The position numbers were made by a program, and so were the translations under genes. From Pseudooceanicola marinus (lineage in GTDB: Bacteria; Pseudomonadota; Alphaproteobacteria; Rhodobacterales; Rhodobacteraceae): a DNA stretch of 64,000 bases. The first letter of the stretch is position 1; every line of letters starts with the position of its first letter. Below are positions 9,870 through 19,000 of this stretch, in pieces. The notes under the pieces were generated by a model that saw nothing but the letters and a program-made list of their open reading frames with translations, searched no databases and was not told the origin of the DNA. The stretch covers positions 478,497 through 542,496 of the forward strand of contig NZ_PGTC01000018.1 of assembly GCF_002786295.1 (NCBI RefSeq). Reading direction: 5' to 3'.

Positions 9870-9912
9870 CGGGATTTCATGGAACGCAAATGGTTTTTGC
9901 GGGATTTCATGG
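9870..9912 (+). repeat. 13-bp direct repeat CGGGATTTCATGG, two copies 30 bp apart
   Basis: Exact copies at 9870-9882 and 9900-9912, about 300 bp upstream of mraZ. Each contains GGGA followed 10 bp later by GG(GA), so it may also be a pair of MraZ-like half boxes. The dcw promoter probably lies in or next to this block, but no convincing -10 element was found. Confidence 0.5.
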
Positions 9913-10205
9913 GAAAATCTAGTCCGTGAGGCCTTCGCGAAACAAGATCTTGGGGCACCGGACCCGCCAGGAGAGCTCAATTAGCGGAACATCGGGGGCG
10001 GAAATACCAGATATGGTAGTCCCGGCAGGCCCGCCCCGCGCGTGCCGGAATGTCCCATGCCAGACCACCGACAGGGAGAAATCGAGGTAAAGGCAGGGTG
10101 AATCCCATGTCAGCCCACCCTATTCCACGGTCACGTCGGGGTGATTCGCTGCGAGCGGAACGCGATTGGTTCGTGAGGGACGGTCAAAACCGCCGGTGGC
10201 GGCCC

Positions 10206-10315
10206 ATCCCACGCCCTGACCCATCCGATCCCACGGCCAGTGCCCGGCTATCCCATGACCCGGTGCAGTGGGATCCCATGGTCTGTGCCGGGCGATCCCA
10301 TGGGAATGTCCCATG
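10206..10315 (+). repeat. 22-bp-period tandem array with ATCCCAYG core
   Basis: The ATCCCA core recurs with T at 10207, 10229, 10251, 10274 and 10296 (spacings 22, 22, 23, 22), plus TCCCATG at 10309; isolated TCCCATG copies are at 10053 and 10103. Only the core is conserved. Read on the mraZ strand the core is CRTGGGAT, which contains the MraZ box word TGGGA. The block lies 0.6-0.75 kb upstream of mraZ, downstream of apbC, in a stretch with no credible gene. Confidence 0.65.
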
Positions 10316-10377
10316 CCCTCCCCCGACCAAGAGCCACCAGGAACGCGCGCCGGCCGGAGCCATCAAGAACGGGCAGC

Positions 10378-10409
10378 AAAAGACCCCCGGCACAGCGGCG
10401 TCGGGGGTC
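10378..10409 (-). terminator. Intrinsic terminator downstream of apbC
   Basis: Stem GACCCCCG (10382-10389) pairs with CGGGGGTC (10402-10409); on the minus strand it is followed by TTTTGC. It sits about 50 bp past the apbC stop. Confidence 0.75.
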
Positions 10410-10455
10410 CGGGAAGACGTGGCCTCACCTGACGGATCGGGCACCAGCCGACGGA

Positions 10456-11565
10456 TCAGGCCAAGCCATCTTCGATCAGTCGGTTTGCCAGGGCGGCATA
10501 GGCCGCCGCCTGCTTGTCGTCGCCCAGGGCAATCGGCGTGCCGGCATCCCCAGCCAGCCGCGTCTCCAGGTCCAGCGGCAGCGCGCCCAGCAGGGGCACG
10601 CCCAGCTTCGCGGCCTCGGCGGCGACGCCACCATGACCGAAGGGATGCGCCTCATGCCCGCATTCGGGACAGATGTAAGACGCCATGTTCTCGATCATGC
10701 CGACCAGCGGCACCTTCAGGGTCTGGAACATGTCGATGGCCTTGCGCGCATCCAGCAGCGCCACATCCTGCGGGGTCGAGACGATGATCGCCCCGTCCAG
10801 GGCAGAGCGCTGGCCCAGCGTCAGCTGCACGTCGCCCGTGCCCGGCGGGAGGTCGATCAGCAGCACGTCCAGCTCGCCCCATTTCACCTGGGTCATCATC
10901 TGCTGCAGGGCGCCCATGAGCATCGGCCCCCGCCAGACCACGGCCTTCGTCTCATCCAGCATAAGCCCGATCGACATCAGCGTGACGCCATGGGCGGTCA
11001 GCGGCTCGATCGTCTGGCCGTCGGGCGAGGCGGGCCGTTTGGTGGCGCCCATCATGCGCGGCTGCGAGGGGCCATAGATGTCGGCATCCAGCAGCCCCAC
11101 CTTCTTGCCCTGTTTCGCCAGGGCCACGGCGAGGTTCGACGAGACAGTGGACTTGCCCACCCCACCCTTGCCGGAGCCGATGGCCAGGACATGCTTGATG
11201 CCCGCCGGCTTCATCGGCGCGGTCTGGGGCTTCGGGTGGCCACCGATCTTCAGGCTGGGGGCACTGTCACCACCGGCCGGCGCCGCCTGAGCGCCGCGCG
11301 GGGCGCCCGTGGGCTTGCCCTCATGGGCGGTCAGTGCGGCACTGGCCTTCTCCACCCCGGGCAGCGCCTGCACCAGTTCCTCGGCGGCGGCGCGGATCGC
11401 CTCCATCTTGCGGGCGGTGGCGGGATCGGGGGCCTCGATGACGAAGCGCACCTGGGGGCCGTCGACGGACAGCGCGCGCACCATGTCCCGACTGACGAGG
11501 TTGCCCCCGTCGGGCAGGGTCAGGCGTTTCAGTTCGTCCAGAATCTGGTCACGGGTCACGGTCAC
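10456..11565 (-). CDS. apbC: Mrp/ApbC-type iron-sulfur cluster carrier ATPase
   Basis: Cytosolic P-loop ATPase that binds and delivers Fe-S clusters. The GTG start at 11565 is preferred because AAGGAG lies 8 nt upstream; longer reading frames lack this. The 369-residue protein has an N-terminal MIP18/DUF59-like domain (about 1-75), a variable Ala/Pro linker, a deviant Walker A GSGKGGVGKS (about 130-139), the switch LLIDLPPGTGD, and the CPEC motif (C299, C302) that holds a bridging cluster. It is a single-gene unit with its own terminator. Confidence 0.93.
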   Translation of the reverse strand: MTVTRDQILDELKRLTLPDGGNLVSRDMVRALSVDGPQVRFVIEAPDPATARKMEAIRAAAEELVQALPGVEKASAALTAHEGKPTGAPRGAQAAPAGGDSAPSLKIGGHPKPQTAPMKPAGIKHVLAIGSGKGGVGKSTVSSNLAVALAKQGKKVGLLDADIYGPSQPRMMGATKRPASPDGQTIEPLTAHGVTLMSIGLMLDETKAVVWRGPMLMGALQQMMTQVKWGELDVLLIDLPPGTGDVQLTLGQRSALDGAIIVSTPQDVALLDARKAIDMFQTLKVPLVGMIENMASYICPECGHEAHPFGHGGVAAEAAKLGVPLLGALPLDLETRLAGDAGTPIALGDDKQAAAYAALANRLIEDGLA

Positions 11566-12107
11566 GGGGGTACTCCTTCTGGCCAACGGCGGGCTTTGGG
11601 CCAAGGTGCGCATTTTGGCGCCCGGAACAAGGGGGCGTGGCCCCTTGAGGCCCCGCAACCGATTGCGCCGCGGCGCACAGACTTTCTGCATCGCAGCATC
11701 CGCGGCAACCAAAGCGGTTTGGGGCGCCCTCGATGCCGACTGGGAAAATCAGCGCAAAAGCCGAAGCTGACTCAGGCACTTCATTTTCATGCAAACATGT
11801 TGCGCGACGTGGCGTCACGACGCGCAGGCTTGTTTTACTGGGACTACCTTCACATTCCGCCCAGAAATCGGGCAACAGGGACCACGTAACTTTAGGTCAT
11901 CAATGCTTATGCGCTTGCTGCATAGCGGCGTTGTAGAACGGGTCATTGTGCATCCGCAGCAAATGCGCAAATAAGGTTCCAACAGCAGCGGCGAGGCAAG
12001 CCGGAACGTTAGCGCCAACACCAGGCGCCACCGACCGGACCCAGACCCGCAATACCAGTTTCGACCGTTTCAACGTTGTCGAGTTCGTTACGTGAAGGAT
12101 GAGTAAG
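11566..12107. other. 542-bp divergent intergenic region between apbC and the DUF1127 gene
   Basis: No credible gene is seen. GC falls towards the DUF1127 side. A promoter for the DUF1127/sRNA unit must lie here; in R. sphaeroides the equivalent promoter is RpoHI/RpoHII-dependent, but I could not identify a confident heat-shock-type -35/-10 pair. CTTGTT-N16-CACATT near 11829 is only a weak candidate. Confidence 0.4.
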
Positions 12108-12326
12108 ATGGCATACGCAACGCAATCTCCGGCCGCTCTGGCCCCCCAGCAAGGCATCTCCCGGATCCTGGGGTCGGTCGCGACCCGTTACGCCCGCTAC
12201 TCCAAGTACCGGCGCAGCATCTCCGAGCTGTCCGCTCTCACCAACCGTGAGCTGTCGGACCTGGGTCTGCACCGTTCGATGATCAAGTCGGTCGCCTACG
12301 AGGAAGCTTACGGCGCCTCGGCGTAA
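12108..12326 (+). CDS. DUF1127 small RNA-associated protein (CcaF1-like)
   Basis: A 72-residue basic protein. The ATG at 12108 is chosen over 12099 because AAGGA lies at a proper distance (8 nt). The C-terminal half RYSKYRRSISELSALTNREL and SDLGLHRSMI is the classic DUF1127 signature. In R. sphaeroides the DUF1127 protein CcaF1 (about 71 residues) is encoded just upstream of the CcsR1-4 sRNAs and is an RNA-binding protein involved in their maturation. The same order is seen here, with the first sRNA hairpin 18 bp after the stop codon, so one transcript is likely. Confidence 0.93.
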   Translation: MAYATQSPAALAPQQGISRILGSVATRYARYSKYRRSISELSALTNRELSDLGLHRSMIKSVAYEEAYGASA

Positions 12327-12344
12327 CGACACTTGGGATCAGTC

Positions 12345-12412
12345 GGCCCTCTCCTCCTCCCTGGGCCACTGAGACTGGCGGCGGTGCCTCTCCTCCTCCC
12401 TGGCACCGCCGC
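12345..12412 (+). ncRNA. Ccs/cuckoo-type sRNA unit 1
   Basis: Two hairpins share the 13-nt loop TCTCCTCCTCCCT. Hairpin 1: GGCCC/GGGCC (12345-12367). Hairpin 2: 11-bp stem (12378-12388 with 12402-12412). The CCTCCTCCC motifs start at 12353 and 12392. Confidence 0.88.
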
Positions 12413-12445
12413 ACCTACATCGGAGCTGAACGCTCCAACAGTTCG

Positions 12446-12516
12446 CCACCCTCTCCTCCTCCCTGGGTGGTGATGTCAGGACCGGCGGGAGCTCTCCTCC
12501 TCCCTGCTCCCGCCGG
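12446..12516 (+). ncRNA. Ccs/cuckoo-type sRNA unit 2
   Basis: Hairpin 3: CCACCC/GGGTGG (12446-12470). Hairpin 4: 11-bp stem CCGGCGGGAGC (12482-12492) with 12506-12516. Both carry the same 13-nt loop; CCTCCTCCC starts at 12455 and 12496. Confidence 0.88.
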
Positions 12517-12535
12517 ACACTGACCGCAGATACGG

Positions 12536-12605
12536 TCGCTCTCTCCTCCTCCCTGAGCGATCGTTGTATTCCGGAGATGCCTCTCCTCCTCCCTGGCATC
12601 TCCGG
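12536..12605 (+). ncRNA. Ccs/cuckoo-type sRNA unit 3
   Basis: Hairpin 5: TCGCTC/GAGCGA (12536-12560). Hairpin 6: 11-bp stem CCGGAGATGCC (12571-12581) with 12595-12605. Loops are identical to the other units; CCTCCTCCC starts at 12545 and 12585. The spacer after this unit resembles the one after unit 4, suggesting recent duplication. Confidence 0.88.
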
Positions 12606-12650
12606 ACCCACATAGGGGACGTTCCGGAAGGTCCTTCCCCAGACATACGC

Positions 12651-12718
12651 CGCCCTCTCCTCCTCCCTGGGCGCGCGTTGTTCCCGGAGATGCCTCTCCT
12701 CCTCCCTGGCATCTCCGG
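12651..12718 (+). ncRNA. Ccs/cuckoo-type sRNA unit 4
   Basis: Hairpin 7: CGCCC/GGGCG (12651-12673). Hairpin 8: 11-bp stem (12684-12694 with 12708-12718), the same stem as unit 3. CCTCCTCCC starts at 12659 and 12698. Confidence 0.88.
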
Positions 12719-12762
12719 ACCTACATAGGGGACGTTCCGAAAGGTCCATCCCGAGTCTTTCG

Positions 12763-12833
12763 CCGCTCTCTCCTCCTCCCTGAGCGGTGATGCCAAGACC
12801 GGCGGGAGCTCTCCTCCTCCCTGCTCCCGCCGG
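12763..12833 (+). ncRNA. Ccs/cuckoo-type sRNA unit 5
   Basis: Hairpin 9: CCGCTC/GAGCGG (12763-12787). Hairpin 10: 11-bp stem (12799-12809 with 12823-12833), the same stem as unit 2. CCTCCTCCC starts at 12772 and 12813. Confidence 0.88.
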
Positions 12834-12850
12834 ACGCTTGGCCCCCCATA

Positions 12851-12924
12851 CGCGGCCCCTCTCCTCCTCCCTGGGTCCGCGTTGAATGACGGCGGCGCTC
12901 TCTCCTCCTCCCTGAGCGCCGCCG
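12851..12924 (+). ncRNA. Ccs/cuckoo-type sRNA unit 6
   Basis: Hairpin 11: CGCGGCCCC with GGGTCCGCG (one mismatch; 12851-12881). Hairpin 12: 11-bp stem CGGCGGCGCTC (12890-12900) with 12914-12924, which doubles as the terminator stem. CCTCCTCCC starts at 12863 and 12904. Confidence 0.88.
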
Positions 12925-12935
12925 TTTTTCTTTTT
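12890..12935 (+). terminator. Terminator of the DUF1127-sRNA array
   Basis: The last 11-bp stem of the array is followed immediately by TTTTTCTTTTT (12925-12935), a textbook intrinsic terminator that ends the whole unit. Confidence 0.93.
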
Positions 12936-13019
12936 CAGGACATGAGAAACGCGGACGGGGCGCTGCCCTTCTTCGCTGGCACCATCCAACGGGTGTTCTC
13001 CGGGGCGCAGGTCAGCTCC

Positions 13020-13049
13020 GTGAGTATTTCCGACAAGGTGAAGCAGGGG
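13020..13049 (+). repeat. Dispersed GAGTATTT...GGTGAAG motif, copy 2
   Basis: GTGAGTATTT, then CCGACA and AGGTGAAGCAGGGG. It lies in the gap between the array terminator and the uvrD stop, where no gene is seen. Confidence 0.5.
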
Positions 13050-13198
13050 GCAGCGAAATACGGGGGCATCGGGCCGCACGGGATCGGGCGGTCCAACTGC
13101 TCTTGGCAAAAGTAGGCCACCCTACAGCCGGGCTGCGGCTGCGGCGTCCTTTCGGGGGACATCAGAGCGGGGTGGCCACGGGATGTGGCCAGGCGCCC

Positions 13199-15736
13199 TC
13201 AGAAGGGCACGTCGTCCGGGTTGGTGACGAATTTCGCCACGACCTTCTTCACCCCGGCCTTGTCGAAGGCGATCTCGAGCTTGTCGCCCTCGACGCCCAG
13301 GATCTCGCCATAGCCGAATTTCTGGTGGAAGACCCGTTCGCCCACCGTGTGGGCCGAGGCCGCCGTCATGTCGATGACCGAGCCGCGGGTTTCGCGCGGC
13401 TGGCTGACCGGGCGGTCAGAGGCACGCGCCTGCATCCGGCGCCAGCCGGGGGAGTTGTAGACATTGGTCTCCGCCATGCGGCTTTCCATGCCAGATTGCA
13501 CCGATCCGCCCGAGGCCGCGCCATAGCCGCCGCCGTAAAGGCCCGGCGGCGTCAGCACCTCCACGTCCTCCTCGGACAACTCGTCGATGAAGCGCGAGGG
13601 CAGCTGGCTTTGCCATTGCCCGAAGACCCGCCTGTTGCCGGCAAAGGAGATCGTGCAGAGTTCCTCGGCGCGGGTGATGCCGACATAGGCCAGGCGGCGT
13701 TCTTCCTCCAGGCCCTTGAGGCCCGATTCGTCCATGGAGCGCTGCGAGGGGAACAGCCCGTCTTCCCAGCCCGGCAGGAAGATCACCGGGAATTCCAGCC
13801 CCTTGGCGGCGTGAAGGGTCATGATCGAGACCTTGGGCTCGTCCCCCGACTGCTCATTGTCCATCACCAGGCTGACATGTTCGAGGAACCCCTGAAGGTT
13901 GTCGAAATTGTCCAGCTGGCTGACCAGTTCCTTGAGGTTTTCCAGCCGTCCTGGCGCCTCAGGAGTCTTGTCGTTCTGCCACATCTCCGTGTAGCCCGAC
14001 TCGTCCAGGATCTGTTCGGCCAGCTCGACATGGGAAAACGGCGCCTGCGGGCGGTCGTCGTCCATCACCACGTCATCCTCGTCCGCCAGGGTCGTGGCGG
14101 TGGCATGCAGCCGCGCCACCTCGTGCCAGCGGTCGATCTGGTCGATGAACAGCGACAGCTGCGCCGCGCCCTTGCCGGTCAGTCCCTTGTCCTGCAGCAG
14201 GATTCGCGCCCCATCCAGCAGCGAGGTGCCGTTTGCGCGCGCCACCATCTGGATCTTCTGCCGGGCCTTGTCGCCCAAGCCCCGCTTGGGGGTATTGACG
14301 ATGCGCTCGAACGCCAGGTCATCGGCGGGCGATGTCACCAGGCGGAAATAGCCCATGGCATCGCGAATCTCGAGCCGTTCATAGAATCGCGGGCCGCCGA
14401 TCACCTTGTACGGCAGACCGATGGTCAGGAATCGATCCTCGAAAGCGCGCATCTGGTGCGAGGCGCGCACGAGAATCGCCATGTCGTCCGCGGAATAGGG
14501 GCGCAGGCCCCGCGTGCCCTTTTCCAGTGCCTCGATCTCGTCCCCGATCCAGCGGGCTTCCTCGTCCCCGTCCCAGTGGCCGATCAGGCGCAGCTTCTCG
14601 CCCTCCTCCGCCTGGGTCCAGAGCGTCTTGCCCAGCCGATTCTCGTTGCCGGAAATCACCGAGGTCGCGGCGGCCAGGATATGCGGGGTGGAGCGATAGT
14701 TCTGTTCCAGACGGACCACCTTGGCGCCCGGAAAATCCTTTTCGAACCGCAGGATATTGCCCACTTCGGCGCCGCGCCAGCCATAGATCGACTGGTCGTC
14801 GTCCCCCACGCAGCAGATGTTCTTGTGCCCGCCGGCCAGCAGGCGCAGCCACATGTACTGTGCCACGTTGGTATCCTGGTATTCGTCGACCAGGATGTAC
14901 TTGAACCACCGCTGGTACTGGGCCAGCAGGTCGGGATGGGCCTGGAAGATGGTGACCATGTGGACAATAAGGTCACCGAAATCGACGGCGTTCAGCTCTA
15001 GTAGGCGGCGCTGATATTGTTCGTAGAGTTCGGTTCCGATGTTGTTGAATGAGGCGGCTTCGGCTGCGGGCACTTTCCCAGGTGTCCAGCAGCGGTTTTT
15101 CCAGTGGTCGATGAGACCTGCAAGCTGCCTCGCTGTCCAACGTTTCTCGTCAATGCCGGCGGCCGTGATCAGTTGTTTGAGCAGGCGCTGTTGATCATCG
15201 CTATCAAGAATTGTGAAATTCGATTTGAGGTGTAGCCCGCCCCCCCAACCTACTCGCTCGTTTGCGCCTATGTCTTCCAACACCGCGTTTGGGTGCGGTT
15301 GTGTCTTAGGTTGCGCAGCCAGGGCTTTCTCCGAGATCAGCTCTGCGTGGCGTCTCAGTAGCTTAACGCAGATCGCATGGAAGGTTCCCATCCAAGGCAG
15401 TGGAGCGTTGACGTCGTAGGGCGTGACTGCAAGTCGAGTTTTCATCTCCTTGGCTGCCTTGTTGGTGAAGGTCACCGCCAAGATCTCGTCCGGTCGTGCG
15501 CGCCCAGTCGTGATCAGATGCGCCACGCGCGCCATCAGGGCCTTGGTCTTGCCCGTGCCGGCACCGGCCAGCATCAGGACGGGGCCGTCCAGCGTTTCCA
15601 CCGCCTCGCGCTGCGCCGGGTTCAGGTCGTCCAGATAGGCCGTGCTGCGCATCCCCGCCATCGCCTGCTGGCTGAGGGATCCACGTGCGGGGGCGGCGGC
15701 CGCTTCGAAAGCGTCGTCTTCGGAATAACTGCTCAT
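13199..15736 (-). CDS. uvrD: UvrD/PcrA-type ATP-dependent DNA helicase
   Basis: Superfamily 1A 3'-5' helicase for DNA repair. The start at 15736 (MSSYSEDDAF) gives 845 residues; a longer in-frame extension has no helicase homology. Motifs: Q-motif LNPAQREAV, Walker A AGAGTGKT (57-64), Ia TFTNKAAKEM, DEYQDTN, GDDDQSIYGWRGA, EQNYRST, MTLHAAKGLEF and VGITRAE, with a C-terminal Tudor-like domain ending in KFGYGEILGVEG. There is an insertion of about 33 residues near 135-168, between LLRRHAEL and KSNFTILD. The DNA from about 14995 to 15510 is less GC-rich than its flanks. Confidence 0.95.
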   Translation of the reverse strand: MSSYSEDDAFEAAAAPARGSLSQQAMAGMRSTAYLDDLNPAQREAVETLDGPVLMLAGAGTGKTKALMARVAHLITTGRARPDEILAVTFTNKAAKEMKTRLAVTPYDVNAPLPWMGTFHAICVKLLRRHAELISEKALAAQPKTQPHPNAVLEDIGANERVGWGGGLHLKSNFTILDSDDQQRLLKQLITAAGIDEKRWTARQLAGLIDHWKNRCWTPGKVPAAEAASFNNIGTELYEQYQRRLLELNAVDFGDLIVHMVTIFQAHPDLLAQYQRWFKYILVDEYQDTNVAQYMWLRLLAGGHKNICCVGDDDQSIYGWRGAEVGNILRFEKDFPGAKVVRLEQNYRSTPHILAAATSVISGNENRLGKTLWTQAEEGEKLRLIGHWDGDEEARWIGDEIEALEKGTRGLRPYSADDMAILVRASHQMRAFEDRFLTIGLPYKVIGGPRFYERLEIRDAMGYFRLVTSPADDLAFERIVNTPKRGLGDKARQKIQMVARANGTSLLDGARILLQDKGLTGKGAAQLSLFIDQIDRWHEVARLHATATTLADEDDVVMDDDRPQAPFSHVELAEQILDESGYTEMWQNDKTPEAPGRLENLKELVSQLDNFDNLQGFLEHVSLVMDNEQSGDEPKVSIMTLHAAKGLEFPVIFLPGWEDGLFPSQRSMDESGLKGLEEERRLAYVGITRAEELCTISFAGNRRVFGQWQSQLPSRFIDELSEEDVEVLTPPGLYGGGYGAASGGSVQSGMESRMAETNVYNSPGWRRMQARASDRPVSQPRETRGSVIDMTAASAHTVGERVFHQKFGYGEILGVEGDKLEIAFDKAGVKKVVAKFVTNPDDVPF

Positions 15737-16032
15737 GCGCGCCAGAATAACGAAAAGCGGCACTGAGGAAAAGAGACGTTCCCACTCTGTTCCTGTGCTT
15801 TTCGTGCGCATCCGGCCACGGCGCCAGACGCATGGCTGCGCCAAGGTCCGTCACAGCGCCCGGAACAGCAAAGGCCACTCCGGCTGAGTGTTTGCGCAAT
15901 CAAGCTATTCGCCAGACGGGATAATTGTTCACGCAAATTACTTCCAGACTTGCGCTGCGTTGCGGCATCGCGTTTGCTGTCGGAAAGGACGGCGCCCGCG
16001 CCGCGACCCTAGCCTGCAGACGAGGAGCAGAC

Positions 16033-19000
16033 ATGGCCGAATTCCAGAAAATTCTCATCGCGAACCGGGGCGAAATCGCCATCCGGATCATGCGTGCGGC
16101 AAATGAGATGGGCAAGAAAACCGTCGCCATCTATGCCGAGGAGGACAAGCTGGGGCTACATCGCTTCAAGGCGGACGAGGCCTACAAGATCGGGGAAGGC
16201 CTGGGCCCTGTCGCCGCCTACCTGTCGATCGAGGAGATCATCCGCGTCGCCAAGATGTCCGGCGCCGATGCGATCCACCCGGGCTACGGACTGCTGTCGG
16301 AGAACCCTGAGTTTGTCGACGCCTGTGTCGCCGCCGGCATCACCTTCATCGGACCCCGGGCCGAAACCATGCGGGCGCTTGGCGACAAGGCCAGCGCGCG
16401 CAAGGTGGCCGTCGCCGCCGGCGTGCCGGTGATTCCCGCGACCGAAGTGCTGGGCGACGATTTCGACGCCATCGAGAAAGAGGCGGGCGAGATCGGCTAT
16501 CCCCTGATGCTGAAGGCCAGCTGGGGCGGCGGCGGGCGCGGCATGCGTCCGATCAACGGCCCCGAGGAACTGAAGGAAAAGGTGCTGGAAGGCCGGCGCG
16601 AGGCCGAGGCCGCCTTCGGCAATGGCGAGGGCTACCTGGAGAAGATGATCACCCGCGCCCGCCACGTCGAGGTGCAGATCCTAGGCGACCAGCAGGGGCA
16701 TATCTACCACCTCTACGAACGTGACTGTTCGGTGCAGCGCCGTAACCAGAAGGTCGTGGAACGCGCCCCCGCCCCGTACCTCAGCGAGGCGCAGCGCGAG
16801 GAGATCTGCGAGCTGGGCCGCAAGATCTGTGCACATGTGAATTACGAATGCGCCGGCACGGTCGAATTCCTGATGGATATGGACACCGGCGCCTTCTACT
16901 TCATCGAGGTGAACCCCCGCGTGCAGGTGGAACATACCGTCACCGAGGAAGTGACCGGTATCGACATCGTGCAGGCGCAGATCATGATCGCCGAGGGCAA
17001 GAGCCTGTCGGAGGCCACCGGCAAGGCCAGCCAGTACGACGTGCGCCTGACCGGCCACGCCCTGCAGACCCGGATTACCACCGAAGATCCGCAGAACAAC
17101 TTCATCCCCGACTATGGCCGCATCAGCGCCTATCGCTCCGCCACCGGGATGGGCATCCGCCTGGACGGCGGCACGGCCTACGCAGGCGGGGTCATCACCC
17201 GTTACTACGACAGCCTGCTGGTGAAGGTGACGGCCAGCGCCCAGACGCCCGAGAAGGCCATCGCGCGGATGGACCGAGCCCTGCGCGAATTCCGCATCCG
17301 GGGCGTTTCCACCAACATCGCCTTCGTGCAGAACCTGCTGAAGCACCCGACCTTCCTCAACAACCAATACACAACGAAGTTCATCGACACGACGCCGGAG
17401 CTGTTCGACTTCCGCACCCCTGCCGACCGGGGCACCAAGGTGCTGACCTACATCGCCGACGTGACGGTGAACGGGCACCCGGAAACCAAGGGACGCGCCG
17501 GCCTGCCCGAGGGGTTCAAGCTGCCCAGCCCGCCGCCCGCCGGGCCGGAGGTGCCCCCCGGTTCGAAGACCCTGCTGGACGAGAAGGGCCCGAAGGCCGT
17601 GGCGGATTGGATGCTGGCGCATGAGCCGCTGCTGATCACCGACACGACCATGCGCGACGGCCACCAGTCGCTGCTGGCCACCCGCATGCGCTCGGTCGAC
17701 ATGATCCGCGCCGCGCCCAGCTATGCCTCGAACCTCAGCCAGCTGTTCAGCCTGGAATGCTGGGGCGGTGCCACCTTCGACGTTGCTTTCCGTTTCCTGC
17801 AGGAAGATCCTTGGCAGCGGCTGCGCGACATCCGGGCCGCCTGCCCCAATATCCTGACCCAGATGCTGCTGCGCGGGTCCAACGGCGTGGGCTACACCAA
17901 CTACCCCGACAACGTGGTGCAATCCTTCGTGAAACAGGCCGCCGAGACCGGCATGGACGTCTTCCGCGTCTTCGACAGCCTGAACTGGGTGGAAAACATG
18001 CGCGTCGCCATGGACGCGGTGATCGACACCGGCAAGATCTGCGAAGGCACCGTCTGCTACACCGGCGACATCCTGAACCCCGACCGGGCGAAGTATGACC
18101 TGAAATACTACGTCGCCATGGCGAAGGAGCTGGAGGCCGCCGGCGCCCATGTGCTGGGTGTGAAGGACATGGCGGGCCTGCTGAAACCCTCCGCGGCGCG
18201 GGTGCTGTTCAAGGCGCTGAAGGACGAGATCCAGATCCCGATCCACTTCCACACCCATGACACCTCGGGCATCGCGGGCGCCACCATCCTGGCCGCCGCC
18301 GAGGCCGGCGTGGATGCCGCCGATGCGGCGATGGACAGCTTCTCGGGCAATACCTCGCAGCCGACGCTCGGCTCGATCGTCGAGGCGCTGATGTTCACCG
18401 ACCGCGACACCGGGCTGGACATCGAGCAGATCCGCCAGATGTCGGATTACTGGGAAGCAGTGCGGGCGCAATACGTGGCCTTCGAATCCGGCATGCAGGC
18501 CCCCGCATCGGAGGTCTACCTGCACGAAATGCCCGGCGGCCAGTTCACCAATCTGAAGGCACAGGCCCGGTCGATGGGGCTGGAAGAACGCTGGCACGAG
18601 GTGGCGCACACCTATGCCCAAGTGAACCAGATGTTCGGCGACATCGTGAAGGTCACGCCCTCGTCCAAGGTGGTGGGCGACATGGCCCTGATGATGGTCA
18701 GCCAGGGCCTGACCCGCGAGGAGGTCGAGGACCCGGATCGCGAAATTTCCTTCCCCGACAGCGTGATCGACATGATGCGCGGCAACCTGGGCCAGCCCCC
18801 GGGCGGCTTCCCGCCCGCGCTGGTGGCCAAGATCCTGAAGGGCGAGGCGCCCAATACGGAACGCCCCGGCGCCCATCTGCCCCCCGTCGATTTCGAGGCG
18901 GTGCGCCGCGAAATCTCCGAAAAGCTCGGCGGGCGGGAGATCGACGACGAGGACGTCAATTCCTACCTGATGTACCCCAAAGTCTTCCTCGACTACGCCA

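Noticed and set aside
10120..10314. A 64-codon minus-strand ORF with repeated GHGIAGHWPWD-like units
   Set aside because: Generated by the 22-bp-period repeats (frame is not maintained across units); no ribosome-binding site.
12345..12924. CRISPR array
   Set aside because: The repeated 13-nt block is always the loop of a hairpin whose flanks pair with each other; spacing alternates, and no cas gene is present.
12339..13109. A 256-codon minus-strand frame with repeated REEER units
   Set aside because: It is the reverse complement of the sRNA hairpin array (GGGAGGAGGAGA read as REEER); no start signal, and the array explains the repeats.
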